This document shows, one piece after another, positions 1 through 11,351 of a stretch of 64,000 nt of DNA. The translations under genes and the position numbers were made by a program. Source of the DNA: Coffea arabica (Eukaryota; Streptophyta; Magnoliopsida; Gentianales; Rubiaceae). The notes below the pieces were generated by a model. That model did not search any database and had not been told where the DNA came from. It saw only the letters and a program-made list of their open reading frames with translations. The stretch is from NCBI RefSeq assembly GCF_036785885.1, contig NC_092320.1:11843557-11907556 (forward strand), in the 5' to 3' direction. Each line of letters opens with the position of its first letter. Positions within the stretch are counted from its first letter, which is position 1.

Positions 1-1748
1 AAAGGCTAAGCAGGCTGCCTCGTACCCCGCTCCCTTGTGAAATCTGCAATTTTGTTGTTCAATATGGATTACAATGCAATTCGGATCCACTTCCCTAATA
101 TTGAACTTTTGAACAGTAGCCTATTTGCAATGTCAGGGACGGATAGATGCTGAAAATAGGGATGACAATAGGGCGGGATAAAACGGAAGAATCCTTCTCG
201 TCTCATCCCTTTGGTCACTCAAAAATTCCTCCCCTCCCCCATTCTATCTCATTAGACCCGCGAGTGCTCTTGCCCGGCTCCATTATTATTTTTATTTTTA
301 TATTGGACTGTATTTTTATATATATCTATATAACACTAATAAATAACCTAATAATTATTCTTTTGAATTTTTATTAAATTAACGTGAGATAAATTTTAAA
401 AGTCATTTTCATCTTATGAATCCATTTCTATAGAATTTGAATCAATTATTGTTATTTTTTTATAAACGACATGCCACAAAAAAAGAGCTAACTAACATAA
501 CGAGATTATCATTTAATCACAAAAAATTAACAACAAACATTATACTATATTATCACAAGAAAATATCATTTTATCAATTCATATTATATGTATATAATTA
601 TATTATGTTATGTATTTTTATATTTGATATATATAATATTAAAATTATAATCAGGAGATAGCAAGGGAAGGGAAATAGAAGAGTTAGAGTGGTAGGGGAA
701 GGGGGATAGAGGAGAAGGGAAAGGAGGAGAGATGGGACGAGAGAGAGAAAAAAATAGAGGAAAGGGTGAGATGGCGAAGGAGGTGGCGGTTAGTGGTGAT
801 AGCAATTGGGTGGGAAAAATGACCCTCTAATGATTGTTAAAAACCTTCAATGATCTAAGATTTCAAGCATATAGCCTAATCCGTAGTGGCAACAACGGAG
901 AGGGAGAAATGACTTTCAATAATTGTTAAAAACATTTTAATGATATGAAATTCTAAGGTATACCCTAATTCATAGTAGTGACAAGAGTCAAATTCATCTA
1001 AACTTTTTTCTAGAAAAAAAAAAAGAAGCATTTCATTTTCTTTAGTACGGTGATTGAAGGGGTTGTCACATGTTTGTAAGACAAACGTGGCAATGAATGA
1101 CATTGAAAGTTGATAAAGCTCAAATTTTATTTTTAAAAAAATATAGGTCATGTTAAAGAAAATAATCAAAGTAAATATATGTTTACACTAAAAATCTCTT
1201 AAACATAAAGTGTATTAAATATCTATTAAAATCATTATTATATACAATATAATTATCCAACTCTCTCACTCATGAACTAGAATTAACACAAAATTTAACC
1301 ACAAAAAGCTAGTTATTAAATAAATTTTGTTTGCATAAATGAAATAAATTATATGAAAGCTGTAGTAAGAATTTTATTATTCTTCAATAAGCCCAAATTG
1401 ATCTGGACTAAAAAATGGTTAATGGGTTATCTTGAAGGTATAACAAAACAGCAGTAACTATGGCGGAGGTTTTGACTCTGGAATTCTTATAGTGGATTCC
1501 TGCTTTAAAGTGTTTAATTAATCATGTTGATACCTTGTCAGTCAATTTGAGCTGTTCGAACTGCCTTCAAACGTCCATCAAACTATATATGAAATTATTG
1601 TGAGTGGATGAAACTATCTCCGAATCTCAATGAAATTATGAAATTATTGGAGGGTTTCATGTAGGTTCTATTGCTTAGGATATCATAGATAATTTAAGGT
1701 AATAGTTGATAATTAGAAGCGAAGAAAAGGATGGATACTGTTAGGTAG
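1..1748. other. AT-rich intergenic DNA, no gene recognised
   Basis: No open frame here looks like a known protein. Positions 148-175 (GGGATGACAATAGGGCGGG) and about 800-815 (an ATAGCAATTGGGTGGG string) resemble termini of plant hAT-type MITEs, but they read in the same direction rather than inverted, so I do not call an element. A purine-rich tract lies at about 655-770. Between 840 and 980 two similar segments occur (around 845-880 and 925-970, sharing an AATGATNTNAAATTNNAAG-like core), a small local duplication. Confidence 0.4.
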
Positions 1749-2042
1749 CATTGTAAGGAATCAAATTCAAGATGTTCTCTTGAAAAAACCGGTGCAGTGG
1801 TTGAAGAATATAATGCCAAGGGATTTGTTGATGCAGGTTACGATGTTTTGCCTGATTCATTTGATTCAGATTTGTTTGAGTTTATGGGACAACTCAACAC
1901 TAAATCTGAGGTTATTACTTATTACTACAAGATTTACAGACCAAATTCACATGACCAAAATTAATTGGACCACATCATCTACATCGATCCAGCATTTGCA
2001 ATAGTCCCTCTTGTCGAGCCCATTGTTGAGATAATTGCCTAG
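1749..2042 (+). pseudogene. Unidentified coding-like fragment with one internal stop
   Basis: In one forward frame the sequence is open from 1749 to 1961, is interrupted by TAA at 1962-1964, and continues in the same frame to TAG at 2040-2042. The translation is acidic and of ordinary protein composition (for example GFVDAGYDVLPDSFDSDLF, then DHIIYIDPAFAIVPLVEP after the stop), unlike the AT-rich noise around it. I do not recognise the family and see no ATG that fits as a start, so it may be a single exon or a captured gene fragment. If the internal TAA is real, it is a pseudogene. A random open frame is the main alternative. Confidence 0.3.
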
Positions 2043-2814
2043 GTAGAACCACTTGTTTCATACTTAAAATGTTTCAGACTTAAAATGTAATACACCACTC
2101 CGCACTTTCTCTGTTATGTAAATTGAAAGTTTGAATTTCAGAAATCTCCAATAATGCCATTTTATTGCCTTATTTAAAAAAAATGTAAATCAAATATTAA
2201 AAATAAGGACAAAATGTATGAAGATCTACTTGTTTGAAAGGCGACAAAATATAGTTGCTGTAACTATAAGCAATATGCTTTTCTAAAGTACAAACAAATA
2301 ATAAAAATTTATTTAACACGTTTTCAAATTATAAAAGAATTTTTTCCTATAGAGTTTGTCTATTTGGTACTTTAAGGTCATATAATAAGAAATAATATTA
2401 TTATTTGTTTTTGGCAAGAACAGAGATTTCTTTTATAAAAGTGCTACAATTCAGGAAGATAGCTATGATTTTAAAACTTCTATGTTGCTCATCTTTATTT
2501 ATTCATATGCTTATTGCGTGCCCTTAGATTACCAAATGAGAAAAACTTTTCTTTTTACGTAAAATGTTTTGAGCAAATTTAATAAATTTTATAAACTGTT
2601 TAGAATCTTTAATTTTTATTTATCCACATCAATGGCTTGAAAATTAGAAAAGGAGAAAATGTTTAAAATATATTTAAACTTATTTGAGGTGCTTAGAAGG
2701 TGAAAAAGTTATTTTCTTCGTTTGTACAGTATTTCAAATAGTTTTTACATGCTTTCTTAATTATTTCTAATTTGTCAATCTTAAATTTAACTTTTGGCCA
2801 TTCAACTATTACGA

Positions 2815-3095
2815 AATTTAACTTTTGATCCTCCAATTATTGATTGATAAGTTGTAACCCTCTAACAAATTAAAACATATAATTCTAATCCTTCTATCAA
2901 CTTGAGTCGTTATGTTTAACAAAAATAGCAAGACATGTATAGCAGTGACCCTTAAACTATTATAAAATTTAACTTTTGATCCTCCAACTATTAACAAATA
3001 AATTTTATCCTTGCAACTAATTAAAACATATAATTTTAACTCTTCTATCAACTTGAGTTGTTAATTGTTATGTCAAACAAAAACATTACCACGTG
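2815..3095. repeat. Tandem duplication of about 140 bp (two diverged copies)
   Basis: Two neighbouring blocks, about 2815-2940 and 2960-3090, share the same order of motifs: AAATTTAACTTTTGATCCTCC, then AATTAAAACATATAATT, then CTTCTATCAACTTGAGT, then a TGTTAAACAAAAA-like string. This is an old tandem duplication in non-coding DNA, possibly inside a MITE. The rest of 2043-3660 shows no gene. Confidence 0.6.
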
Positions 3096-3669
3096 CATAG
3101 CAAGGGCAATAATCAAGGGACATTTTCGTCTTTACAGGATATGTGCTAGGGTAAAATTGTTTTACCCTATTTGACTTATGGACTAATTTATCAAATCTTC
3201 AATTGCTGAACTTGACCAAAATCAATTGACAACCCAAAATTGAAAACCCTAAGTAGTGAAATTCCAACAAAGATAGGCAACTTGAAAAAATTGAGTTGTC
3301 TTCATTTGAAATTTAATTTGTTTTCCAGTGTTGTTCTAGTTTTATTGAATGCATGTGCTTCTCCTGATGTTGGATTCTTGATTGCACTATATACTATGTA
3401 GCTTCTTATCTATCCTTCAATGTTTTTGGTTTTGTTGATGTTTGAATTTTTCGTGCATTGCTCAATCTGCATTAAATCAGCATTCTTGGATGACAACGAT
3501 AATAGTTGCTTCTGTTTCAAATGTTACGAAATATTTTTGAATTGCCCAATTAATTCATTTCCTTAAACTTATGTCCAACCTATAGTACCTTCCTTTCTGG
3601 TAATCCATGTCCAGAAAGGTTTTACTAGTTGGTACCACTAGTACAATACTTGAAAACCTGCCTCTGTGC

Positions 3670-4104
3670 TCAGCCAATAGATTTCACAATTTGAACTAAC
3701 ACACATATTGCTACTAGCATGAGGTTGATCATGATCAGAAAGGTTATTGTGGAATTTTGGGGCACTATCTCGACATTTTTAAATGCTAAATGACTTTCTC
3801 CTCTTCTGCTATTCACCTCATCATCATTATCTTCGTACCATTGGAAATAGTTGTAATTTGCACAACAAAAGAATAGCTTGTTTGGATTTCTCTTACTCTC
3901 TGAAATTTTGATCGTGGCCTTCCTTTTGCACAAACAATATCGATTCCTGATGGTGAATGATGATAGTGAATTCCTACTGAAGCTTGAAGTAGCAATGATT
4001 ACCTTCCCCCCTACAAAATATATGCTGATGTATCTGAACAATATGAAGATGATGTGCTTCTCTTGTTCTTTACCAACTTCATATTCTTTATGGGTTCTAT
4101 TCAT
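3670..4104 (-). CDS. Small GRF-type zinc-finger protein with C-terminal membrane segment (gene or decayed copy)
   Basis: The ORF opens at an ATG at 4104-4102 and encodes 144 residues. Residues about 56-95 carry a GRF-like zinc-finger pattern: CLC near the start, the NPNKLFFCC string where the family normally has NPGRRFxxC, and YFQWYED where F-x-W-x-D is usual. A hydrophobic stretch near the C-terminus (FLIMINLMLVAICVLVQIV) looks like a single membrane span. Short plant proteins with a GRF finger followed by a coil and a C-terminal hydrophobic anchor are common, multicopy and of unknown function. The GRR core has become NKL, and the first 40 residues look unlike the family, so the true start may lie internally or the copy may be degenerate. 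Confidence 0.4.
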   Translation of the reverse strand: MNRTHKEYEVGKEQEKHIIFILFRYISIYFVGGKVIIATSSFSRNSLSSFTIRNRYCLCKRKATIKISESKRNPNKLFFCCANYNYFQWYEDNDDEVNSRRGESHLAFKNVEIVPQNSTITFLIMINLMLVAICVLVQIVKSIG

Positions 4105-4242
4105 TGAATCTTGCGAAAATGGTTCTGCATTCCATTCTTTGCTTATGGCCTTTGTATTTAGTTGTACATGTCCAAAAAAAATAGTCCTTGGAGCATGTTA
4201 TCGTTGCAGCTACTCTCCTTTGAAAATTGCCACTGCAGCAAA

Positions 4243-4481
4243 CGAGTCAAGTCTAAGTTTCAACTTAATTTTATCAAACTTGAATTAGAGCTTGAACTTG
4301 AGTTCGACGAGCTCTCAATGTAAAGTTCGAACTCAAACTCGATCTCAAATTCAAGTCAAGTCGAGCTTAGAAAAATAAAAAAAATAAATATTTTATTTTT
4401 AAAAAATGAATAAAATAGTAATTTTTCTTAATAAATAATAAAATATTAGGGATATATATGTAATTTTATTATTAAAATAAA

Positions 4482-4512
<31 letters not shown>

Positions 4513-4661
4513 CACACACATACACATAAAATCGAACTGGCTCGCGAATTCACGAATTGAATATCTTTGAACTAGAGTTCAAACTCGAACTCGAGTTTGG
4601 TATTGACCGAGCAAGCTTTGACTCAAGCTACTCATAATCTACTCACGATTTGCTTGACTCG
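4243..4661. mobile_element. MITE-like repeat rich in GAGTTCGA/TCGAACTC motifs
   Basis: The ends are inverted: CGAGTCAAG at 4243-4251 against CTTGACTCG at 4653-4661. Inner arms contain repeated GAGTTCGA and TCGAACTC strings, and the AT-rich middle has a TA microsatellite at about 4483-4508. This kind of element is frequent in plant genomes. No protein is encoded. Its right end forms part of the target site of the next element. Confidence 0.5.
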
Positions 4662-4664
4662 TAT

Positions 4665-5183
4665 TAGGAGTGTCAACGGGCTGGGTTCAGGCAGGAATTA
4701 AAAATTTCAGACTCGGACCCGACCCGTATATCCGACGGGTCTTAATCTTAGAGTCCTGAAACCGGGTTTGACTGGTCCGGGTCGAGTCCGGGTCTAAAAA
4801 GTCCAAATTTAAATATTTCAAAATTAAATCCAAAACTTACCACAAATCTAATCTCCAAACTTAAACAAATCAAATTACGAAACTAAATCACAAATAACTC
4901 ACAATAGTCAATTGAAAATTAACCACAAATCAATCTACAAAGTCATTACTAAATTGTCAATTTGGTAAAAGAATGTATTTAGAAATACTTATATTTTGTA
5001 TTATTAATATATTGTTCGGATCCAGTTCGGAATCCTATACTCTGTATCCGATCCTTTTTTTTGTTAGAGTAAACTGGATCGGATCCGGGTTTGAGTATAG
5101 GAATTGTTTTTCAATCCAAAACTGAAAAAATTTATCGGATCCAGGTCAAGTCCTGATCCAAATCCAACCCGTTGACACCACTA
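4665..5183. mobile_element. hAT-like MITE, 519 bp
   Basis: Terminal inverted repeats are TAGGAGTGTCAACGGG at the left and CCCGTTGACACCACTA at the right, extending imperfectly inward (GGGTC/GATCC-rich). It is flanked by an 8-bp direct repeat with one mismatch, ACTCGTAT at 4657-4664 and ACTAGTAT at 5184-5191, as expected for hAT insertion. It has no coding capacity. It landed at the right end of the preceding repeat, so the two are nested or abutting. Confidence 0.75.
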
Positions 5184-5191
5184 ACTAGTAT

Positions 5192-6498
5192 GCAGACCTA
5201 ACTGCAACTTTCACATACTTCTTCAATATCCTTACACTTTTTGCTTCTATATCCCAACCACCCAATTACTAAAACATTTATTAAAATAACATGTTGCACG
5301 AAATAAAAAGGTCATTTCTGGGAAAAACTCAGTGCATCCCAGGGTTCAATTGCGATCTTTCCCTTAAAAACTTAGTGCATCCCACGGTTCAATTGCGATC
5401 ATTCCCTTTCTTTTCTAATTCCGCTTATCATTTAGTTACTCGGAAAATTTTAGTGCATTTCTTCTACGCAGATTATTCCAATGAAACTACTGCATTTGTC
5501 GTCATCATTGACGTATCTCAGTTGTTTTTACGGGCCAGGAGGGCAATGAGATGGCGTTTTCTAGATATAAATGAACAAAAACTTGAATAATGCAACAATG
5601 GAGTTCCTTTTTTTCTTGAAATTCAAGCCCTCACCGTAAAATGGTTTTCTCCTTTTCAATGATGAAAAGATGGAAACGTTGAACACTTAGTGTACTGTAT
5701 GACTCGAAATGGTACAGGGAAGAGAAATGTCTCCAGTAATGTGAAGAACCTTTTTCAACCAACAACTTAATTCCATAACTTCTTCTAGTTCTTTTCTCCT
5801 TTTCTCCCAGCACGTCTGAAGCATCAAGTTGCTTCATTAGAGAGAGAGAGCCCCTAAAGCTGTGCAATCGTGCATGTGTTAACTGGTCTGAGTGTGAGAG
5901 AAATAGAGATGTCACTATAACGGAATTGAATTGAGCATATATTATTTCGCCTCTCCGCTCTCGTACTCGCGACATTAAACAACTTTCTGGTTCCCTTCTA
6001 AAAGAAAAATGTTAATAAATTTCAGGTAAAAGGAAGGACTTATTTCTGTCAGCCTGTTCGGTTCTGTTCTTTTATACCTACTTGTACAAGGACTAGAATT
6101 CAAAGCCATTAATACAGTTTGGTGAGACACTTTCCTTCCCTCTGATCCAATGGATGTTGATGTATCAATTAAAGTCTCTACTGTATATCCAAGATACTAC
6201 TACCATCATACAATACTGTAGTAATAAATATCCATCAAAAACCTTATTTCAAATCCATCCTCCTTTCACCATCCTCAAATGCTCATTCTCATCTTCTATT
6301 CCCTTTGCCTCCCCCTACCGCAACCCCACTAAACCCATCATCCCACAGGCCTGCCGACCCTTCTCTTTCAAGCATGTATCTTCCATTTTTTTCGTATGTA
6401 TAATTCCTTTCTTGAAGTACCTTAACTCTTAATTGGCTTCTTGTTCTTCTACTACTACTGGGATATTTCCTAATTAACATATTCATATCTTGGTTGCA
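5192..6498. other. Intergenic region upstream of the CLE gene
   Basis: A local tandem duplication of about 45 bp lies at 5328-5408 (AGTGCATCCCAGGGTTCAATT versus AGTGCATCCCACGGTTCAATT). A 114-residue ATG-initiated frame on the minus strand (5631-5975) has no recognisable domain and I do not call it a gene. The remainder presumably contains the promoter and 5' leader of the CLE gene. I see no convincing TATA box at a fixed distance; TTTATACC at about 6069 is only a candidate. Confidence 0.35.
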
Positions 6499-6786
6499 AT
6501 GAGACTACATGGTAGTACTATTTTGCTCGTGCTTGTACTTCATCAGATTCTGGCAGGTAATGGACTGACGAATGCTGCCGCAAGAGGGCTCTTCCTCACG
6601 ACTCCATCAGCCAATACTATTAGCATAAACTCATCATCAGAAGATGCTGCAAGTTGTTCATTAAGCAGGTGCAACTCATTCGGACTTCATTTCTCAAGGT
6701 ATTCTTCTAAACAATGGAGGAACAAGATTGATGATAATGACAAACGCATGGTTCCAACAGGTCCGAATCCTTTGCATAACAGATAG
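6499..6786 (+). CDS. CLE-family secreted signalling peptide precursor
   Basis: A single-exon ORF of 95 residues starts at ATG 6499 (the frame is open slightly further upstream, but only from a TTG). Residues 1-22 form a signal peptide (hydrophobic core TILLVLVLHQILA). A variable serine-rich region follows, then the diagnostic C-terminal CLE dodecapeptide RMVPTGPNPLHN, preceded by a basic/acidic stretch and followed by one Arg before the stop. In the family, the 12-13-residue peptide is proteolytically released, hydroxylated on its prolines, and perceived by LRR receptor kinases of the CLV1/BAM type to control meristem or vascular cell fate. The motif with T at position 5 and a C-terminal LHN most resembles the CLE16/17/19/21 group. 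The gene looks complete and intact. Tissue and role cannot be read from sequence. Confidence 0.92.
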   Translation: MRLHGSTILLVLVLHQILAGNGLTNAAARGLFLTTPSANTISINSSSEDAASCSLSRCNSFGLHFSRYSSKQWRNKIDDNDKRMVPTGPNPLHNR

Positions 6787-8140
6787 AATGCGTACATGCG
6801 ATCAGCTCCTACAACTTAATTAGCCCGTGACGAGATTAACGGATGAGTAAACTTACTCAGCATGTAATCTTGGTATACTATGTAATTAAGAATTACTGGC
6901 TAGTAGCTAGAGAAAGGAGAGTATTTTTTTCTTTTGAAATTTCAACTGTTGCTTGATATTGGCTTCTAGTACTAATTTTTTTTCCCTTTCAGTTTTATTT
7001 GCTTCGTGGCGAAATTATGGCATGTAGTTTAGAGGATTCTGAGAATTTTAGTCCACCCCCGATGGCTTCGCTTCACTAATTTTCCTGAAAAGTACTCTAG
7101 TATCCATTTTAATTGATATGGTTACTTTTCATCTAGTGGTTTTTGGTTCATTACTCAGAAATTCGAGGGGAAAGTACATTACACACTGATACTAAGTACT
7201 TCATGCTTTATCATTCACAAATTTGTTCTTTTCTTTGCTGTACACAGACAGGATTGGAAAAGTATAAAATTGTGACCAGGAAAAAGTTGAGTGAAACTGC
7301 GGAAATGTTCAACTTTTGGAACAAAATTTGAGCAAAACACAGTAGATTTAGCTGTTGTAGTGTTCTTACGACAAAAATACAGGAGGCCTTTTATGCCAAT
7401 ATTGCAAGTCTTCTTTTGGAAACCAACAACAAATCATCTTTCTTCCATAAAAGACAAAGATGAGTTGGGAGGATGGGGGAACTGGAACCTTGGGTATTGG
7501 AGGGGGTTAAGACGAAGGTCACAATCACCAGAATTGTCGACTCTCGAAATCATAAAGCAAAACGGGTGTTAAATGTTAATGTTTGGGAAAAAGTGGGTCA
7601 AAGCATAGAGTTGCATGCATGGATGGATGGATAGTTGCTGCTGGGACGCTGGCTGGCTGCAATAAAACAGAAACAGAAACAGAAAGGCCAATTAAATGGA
7701 ATTTGCCTCCATTTACTTTTGTCATGGAGGAATAGGAACAGGGAGGCATACAGCATTGAAGTCTCCTTCTGAATTCTGATGTCAATTCAATGCCTTCTCA
7801 CTGTTTAGGAAACAGATCCCATCAACATCGGTAACGAATTAATACATTACAATATTGCTTGAGACATGGGAGGAGTAGCTGCTCAAGTAGGCCTGAAATG
7901 GAAAGCAAAGAAGAAAGCTTTGGTTTCCGGGAAATTTTGACTGATACCATGTGAGACAATACTGATGGGGATTTATAACAGAATTCCCTTCAATATTTAC
8001 ACTTGGTGTGAGACTAAAACGTACAGTTACCACTATCATTATGGAATGATTACGTTCTCAATTCTCATATGGCCTACGTCTGATTGGTGTTAGGCTGATC
8101 AAGATATCTATAAATGTAGATCAAAATTGCATAAATTATC
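6787..8140. other. Intergenic region, nothing recognised
   Basis: 3' flank of the CLE gene. No frame in this stretch resembles a known protein. A (GGAT)n-like run is at 7619-7632 and an AGAAAC repeat at about 7667-7686. Confidence 0.4.
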
Positions 8141-8795
8141 CCGTTTGCAAATGAGTTTTTTGGATATTTATTTAAAATTTTACTGTAATTTAATGTAGAA
8201 GTTATAAAAAAAAATTTTAAAGTATGAAACTTTTTTTTCCTTTTCCTTTTCTTTTTCCTTTTCTTTCCTTGCCACTTCTTCTCCCTTACCTCAACACTTG
8301 CCAGCCGCCGGCGCAGGAACCTCCACCAATGACCAGTGCCGGTAAATACAGAAGTTTTTTTTTCTCTCTTCTCCCTCTCCCTCTCCCTCTCCCTCTTCTC
8401 CCTCCTCCTCCTTTTCTCTTCCCCACCACCCTCCCCCTCTCCCCTAGAGAGGAGAGGGTGGCGGGGAGAGAGGTGGTGAAGCAGAGGGGAGGAGAGGGGG
8501 AGAGGGGGAGAGGGGAGGGGAGGGGAGGAGGAGAGAGAGAGAGGGAGAAGAGAAAGAACAAAAAAAAAGCCTTTGTCGATGCTGGTGCTGATATCGAAAG
8601 AGGTGATCTGGAGGTGGTGGTAGGTTAATGTGAGGGAGGAAGAAGAAAAAAAGGAAAGAAGGGAAATTTTTTTTTTTTGTATTTTTGAAGCGTGTATTTT
8701 AAAAATTTTGGAAAATTTTTTGAGATTATTATAGTTAAAGTAGTTAAAAAAACTTATAAGAGAAAAACTAGGCAAAAACTTGCCTTGCCAAACAG
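8141..8795. mobile_element. Fold-back (palindromic) element with polypyrimidine and polypurine arms
   Basis: The 655-bp segment is close to self-complementary over its whole length. The outer ends are CCGTTTGCAAATGAGTTTTT (8141 on) and AAAACTTGCCTTGCCAAACAG (to 8795). Inner AT-rich arms match in inverted order, and the centre is a C/T-rich arm (about 8345-8440) facing a G/A-rich arm (about 8450-8560) with the turn near 8445. Both strands therefore show long spurious ORFs of low-complexity residues. It is best read as a MITE or foldback transposon. No clear target duplication was found. Confidence 0.55.
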
Positions 8796-8814
8796 TGCTG
8801 CGAAACAACTAATG

Positions 8815-9030
8815 GTTATTTGACAAATAAGTTTTTGATCAAGTTTGTTTGCTACAAGTTTTTTAACAACTTTAATTACAGTAACATCAAAAAAAATTTC
8901 AAAATTTTTAAACTATACCTTTCAAAAAATTTAAAAATTTACACACATAAAAAAGGGTTCCTACAATTTCTATAGTAAGATACAATAAAATTTTAGACAC
9001 ACACCCAGAAAAATTCATTTGCCAAATAGG
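8815..9030. mobile_element. Short MITE with TTATTTGACAAATAAG-type termini
   Basis: The left end, GTTATTTGACAAATAAG, and the right end (reverse complement CTATTTGGCAAATGAAT) are inverted, and the AT-rich interior contains further inverted stretches. It resembles the ends of the adjacent fold-back element, so the two may be one family. It has no coding capacity. Confidence 0.5.
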
Positions 9031-10214
9031 GATTACATATTTGCAACTCCCAAAAACATGTAAGAGGTGACTGTTGTTTTACTCTTACTGTTCAAACCAA
9101 TACAATTATTCTACTAATATATACATTTGTAGCTAGTGTACTCATTGTAGAGTGCAAAATAATCACATGCAGGCTCGTTAAAACACTTGGCTACCAAATC
9201 GGCAAAGTGTAACTTAGCGATTGCCTGTAAATAGCAAGAATGGTGCATAAATTCGCAAAACAAAAGCCAAGATGAATTGGACTTTCTTTGGGCAACTTCT
9301 GTGTAGACCCGTCTAATGGGAAAAGACATGCCTTACTTGAAAATTACCAAATGAATCTTGAAGTGAATGCAACATTGCCTCTCCACTCAATTCAAGCAGT
9401 AAAACTTTCAACTTTCAGTTTTGGGGTTCAATTTACAGACTGCATCCATCTTCACGTTTTTTCGTACCCAAGTATGTGCATAGCAGGAAGCAACCTTGTC
9501 TATATTTTCCAACCACGTTGCATTGTTTACCTGAAACAGTGACATCTGCCAGTAACCAAAACCATATTATTCCTCAGGATGGTCGCCCATTACTACATGG
9601 TGCAAGGGTCCTCCATTATTGTCATTGATGTCAATTAGGGGAAACAAATACTTAAAATCTTAGTTTTTTTTCCTCCCTTTTCATGAAATCAATAGAAAGG
9701 TTATCAATGGCAATCCCATCTTATGCTGGTGTTTCCGGAAAAGACCCACAAGCTCTCGTGACAATGCATATTGGCTCCTACCGTTTTTCTTTCTAGCTGT
9801 CTTTTGACTCACTTCAATAATTAGTAAACAGTATCTGCGTTTCCAGGAAATATATCTCACTGGTCCAAAATGAACGACAATGGTCATGTACTTTACATAG
9901 AAAGCACTGATTTCAGAATTCCAAAACTACGAATTTGCTAAGATGCGTATTATTTATCATCTCACAAGCCAGAATATTACTCGATCATCAAAACCCAAGA
10001 GGAAAAGGAAAACAAAAGGAAGAAGAAGAATACCACCTAGCAAAACTGTCAGCAATAAGCACCCTTACCATTTAGAGCCGCTTGAACTTAGGTAGGAGCA
10101 TATCGCGTACAGAAAAAAGTTTTGCTTCCTTCTACGGTATAAACTCGTTCCTATACATGTCATACCCTTGAAAGATGAAGAAACAGCAATGCAAACCGGG
10201 AAAACTACTGATCA
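9031..10214. other. Intergenic region, nothing recognised
   Basis: No gene-like frame was found. Short frames on both strands lack any recognisable domain. Confidence 0.4.
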
Positions 10215-10222
10215 TTTAAATA

Positions 10223-11234
10223 CGGGATAATTTCAGAAACCTCCCTTGAGGTTTCTGACAATTTCACTTACCTACCTTCAGGTTTGGAAAATTACACTAA
10301 CCTCCCTTCATGTAATAAAATGACTATAATATCCTTCACTTATAAATAATTCCTACAAACAAAAAAACTCTACACTTACAACTAGTCTTTTATTCTAAAA
10401 CAACTGCTGCCATACAAACTAAACTATTGTTCTATCTCTCTAACTCTTTCTCTTATCTTCTTTCTCCTATATCTCTTTGTTCGCAAATAGACACACACTC
10501 TCTCTTCTGTTTTCTTTTTTTATAAGTATAATTGAATTGAAATTATAAAATGACAAGTTGCTGGATCATATTTGTTATCAAACTAAATGAAGGTGAAAAA
10601 GACGGTGGTGATACAGAGTATATACAGAAAAATAAAAATGATAGCTACAAAGGGAATGCAGATTAAAGAAGGTTACAATATTATACCAATTGTGTAAAAA
10701 AGAATTTTGAGATATAAAAACTATAATTAGATTTGCCTAGAGACATGGGATGTGGACTCTAGTGTTGCTTTTGGTTGCTCCGTGTTGGTATTCTTAGTAG
10801 GTTACATTATTTTAGTAACAACAAGGTTAAATAGTGACATTGATCAATTCAAACATTGAATTTAGGGAAAAAAATGAGACTAAATATTAGGTTGAATGCA
10901 GACTTTAATGGTCATAGTTGATTTGCATGGAAAACTTTGAGGCGGCAATAGTAGGCTGCCAAAATTGCAAGAATATGGGAATTAAGGTGAAGTGATTTAT
11001 TGAGGTGATTATGCCGATTACAATAGTTGCAATATCAAAAAAATTTATTAATTTGTTTTTCCCCCTTCTAAGTAACAAAGGGACATTTTAGGATTTTTGA
11101 GGAGAAAGTTAGCATATTGGGTCTATATTGTTACTGAAATGCTAATCATAGGGGAGGTAGATGTAATTTTTTAAACTAGAAGGGAGCTTCTTGCAATAGT
11201 CAGAAACCTCAGGGGAGGTTTCTGAAATTATCCC
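10223..11234. mobile_element. Non-autonomous TIR DNA transposon, about 1.0 kb
   Basis: The left terminus carries GGGATAATTTCAGAAACC from 10224 and the right terminus ends in the inverted copy GGTTTCTGAAATTATCCC at 11234. It is flanked by a perfect 8-bp direct repeat TTTAAATA at 10215-10222 and 11235-11242, a hAT-like duplication length. Each end holds an inner hairpin formed by AGAAACCTC and GAGGTTTCT, and sub-terminal CCTACCTTCAGG/ACCTCCCTT strings recur. No transposase is encoded. It lies about 110 bp beyond the stop codon of the receptor kinase, so it may affect that gene's 3' end. Confidence 0.8.
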
Positions 11235-11351
11235 TTTAAATAATGATAATAATAAAACAAATTACAAAACTTTTTTACATTCTCTTTACAAAGGCATTGT
11301 AAAATGAATACAGAGTTTGCCTTTGGGTAGAGTCGTAGACCTTCTCAAGTA

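Noticed and set aside
128-830. Possible hAT MITE bounded by GGGATGACAATAGGGCGGG-like strings
   Set aside because: The two end-like strings are in direct rather than inverted orientation and no target duplication was seen.
5631-5975. 114-residue ATG ORF on the minus strand
   Set aside because: No domain, no promoter or splice evidence; cannot be told from a chance frame.
8074-8808. Long ORFs on both strands (up to 244 residues)
   Set aside because: Low-complexity frames produced by the polypurine/polypyrimidine arms of the fold-back element; no start context, no domain.
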